Origin: Candidatus Gastranaerophilales bacterium | GTDB lineage: Bacteria > Cyanobacteriota > Vampirovibrionia > Gastranaerophilales > Gastranaerophilaceae | Direction: 5' to 3' | Assembly (NCBI GenBank): GCA_944326475.1 | Contig: CALVEC010000013.1 | Span: 1-64,000, forward strand | DNA: 64,000 nucleotides | In this document: in pieces, positions 63,536-64,000 of the stretch | Position numbering within the stretch: position 1 is the first letter of the stretch | Layout: each line of letters begins with the position of its first letter | Translations under genes and position numbers: made by a program | The notes under the pieces: generated by a model | Seen by the model: the letters and a program-made list of their open reading frames with translations, nothing else | Database searches by the model: none | Told to the model about the DNA's origin: nothing

Positions 63536-64000
63536 ATGCTCGCAAAAAGAATAATTCCTTGTCTTGATGTAAAAAACGGTCAAACCGTAAAAGGCATAAA
63601 TTTTGAGAATCTTCGCTACGCAGGAAACCCGATAGAGCTTGCAAAAAAATACAGCGATGAAGGAGCCGATGAGCTTGTGTTTCTTGATATCACCGCAACA
63701 AATGAAGGCAGGCAAACCACTCTCAAAATGGTGGAAGATGTTGCAAAGCAAGTCTTTATTCCATTCACAGTAGGCGGAGGCATAAAATCAATTGAGGACA
63801 TGCGTTCAATACTCACAGCAGGCGCGGATAAAGTCGCAATCAACTCTGCAGCCGTAAAAAATCCTTCGCTCATTAACGAATCATCAGAATATTTTGGCTC
63901 GCAATGCATTGTTGCAGCAGTAGACGGAAAAAAAATAAACGACGAATACTATGTCTTTATTAACGCAGGTACAAAAAACAGCGGCGTCAAATTAAAAGAT
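63536..64000 (+). CDS. hisF: Imidazole glycerol phosphate synthase cyclase subunit (5' part)
   Basis: The first 155 residues of HisF, running off the right edge. The cyclase turns PRFAR plus ammonia (from HisH) into imidazole glycerol phosphate and AICAR. The barrel signature is clear: [38 protein letters not shown] (with the catalytic Asp in CLDVK near 11), [17 protein letters not shown] and [15 protein letters not shown]. Weak GGAAAC precedes ATG 63536. Long frames on the other strand here are only shadows. Confidence 0.97.
   Translation, partial: MLAKRIIPCLDVKNGQTVKGINFENLRYAGNPIELAKKYSDEGADELVFLDITATNEGRQTTLKMVEDVAKQVFIPFTVGGGIKSIEDMRSILTAGADKVAINSAAVKNPSLINESSEYFGSQCIVAAVDGKKINDEYYVFINAGTKNSGVKLKD

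Noticed and set aside
63447-63909. Three overlapping minus-strand frames at the right edge
   Set aside because: The plus strand encodes an unmistakable HisF N-terminus across the same bases.

Overview
The window is bacterial, compact and AT-rich, with standard-code genes at high density. The best guess is a non-photosynthetic relative of cyanobacteria (Melainabacteria / Vampirovibrionia, gut Gastranaerophilales-like). The evidence is the cyanobacterial-type efp-accB gene pair, a Gram-negative style murF-mraY-murD-ftsW-murG cluster, flagellin, FixC/FixX, a class III-type Hcp, and several unrecognised proteins with an unusual Asn/Pro-rich N-terminus. This placement is inferred from gene content, not from a phylogeny.

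Left third (1-31 kb). A flagellin gene runs off the left edge. It is followed by a lysozyme-LysM-amidase fusion, leuS and the minus-strand cell-wall operon murF-mraY-murD-ftsW-murG. Divergent from that operon is an FtsB/DivIC-like gene, then the condensin pair smc-scpA. A HepT-MntA (HEPN/MNT) toxin-antitoxin pair sits between this block and a minus-strand housekeeping run: secA, a carboxy-terminal protease, recJ, a small two-repeat protein, fixX, fixC and dnaE.

Middle (31-48 kb). This part is more accessory. It holds a secreted HExxH protein, a short-chain dehydrogenase, several small unknown proteins, an orphan sensor histidine kinase, a small sigma factor, a VWA protein, a nitroreductase, and a Tat-lipoprotein flavin reductase behind a MerR-type promoter. 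It also holds a 790-residue-class protein ending in a phosphoribosyltransferase domain, then hcp, efp-accB, a phosphoesterase, rimI, bioY, a DivIVA-like protein and coaD. BioY (biotin uptake) near AccB (the biotinylated carrier) fits a biotin scavenger.

Right third (48-64 kb). A membrane glycosyltransferase and an RlmD/TrmA-type methyltransferase are followed by a calpain-like protease, an RpoD-type sigma factor, a coiled-coil unknown, cca and tRNA-Gly. Next comes an SOS module: a LexA-like repressor with a perfect palindromic operator inside a consensus promoter, plus UmuC. Then come a second, divergent calpain-like protein and a protein that may carry a CheD/CNF-type Cys-His deamidase fold. 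A guanidine-I riboswitch controls a SugE/Gdx exporter, and the window closes with a class A PBP and a truncated hisF.

The least explained material is a set of proteins without a Sec signal whose first 15-35 residues are rich in Asn/Thr/Pro and end in F-[GST]-[SGM]. They include the peptidoglycan hydrolase, the PRTase protein and the CheD-like candidate. A shared leader is the most interesting hypothesis here.
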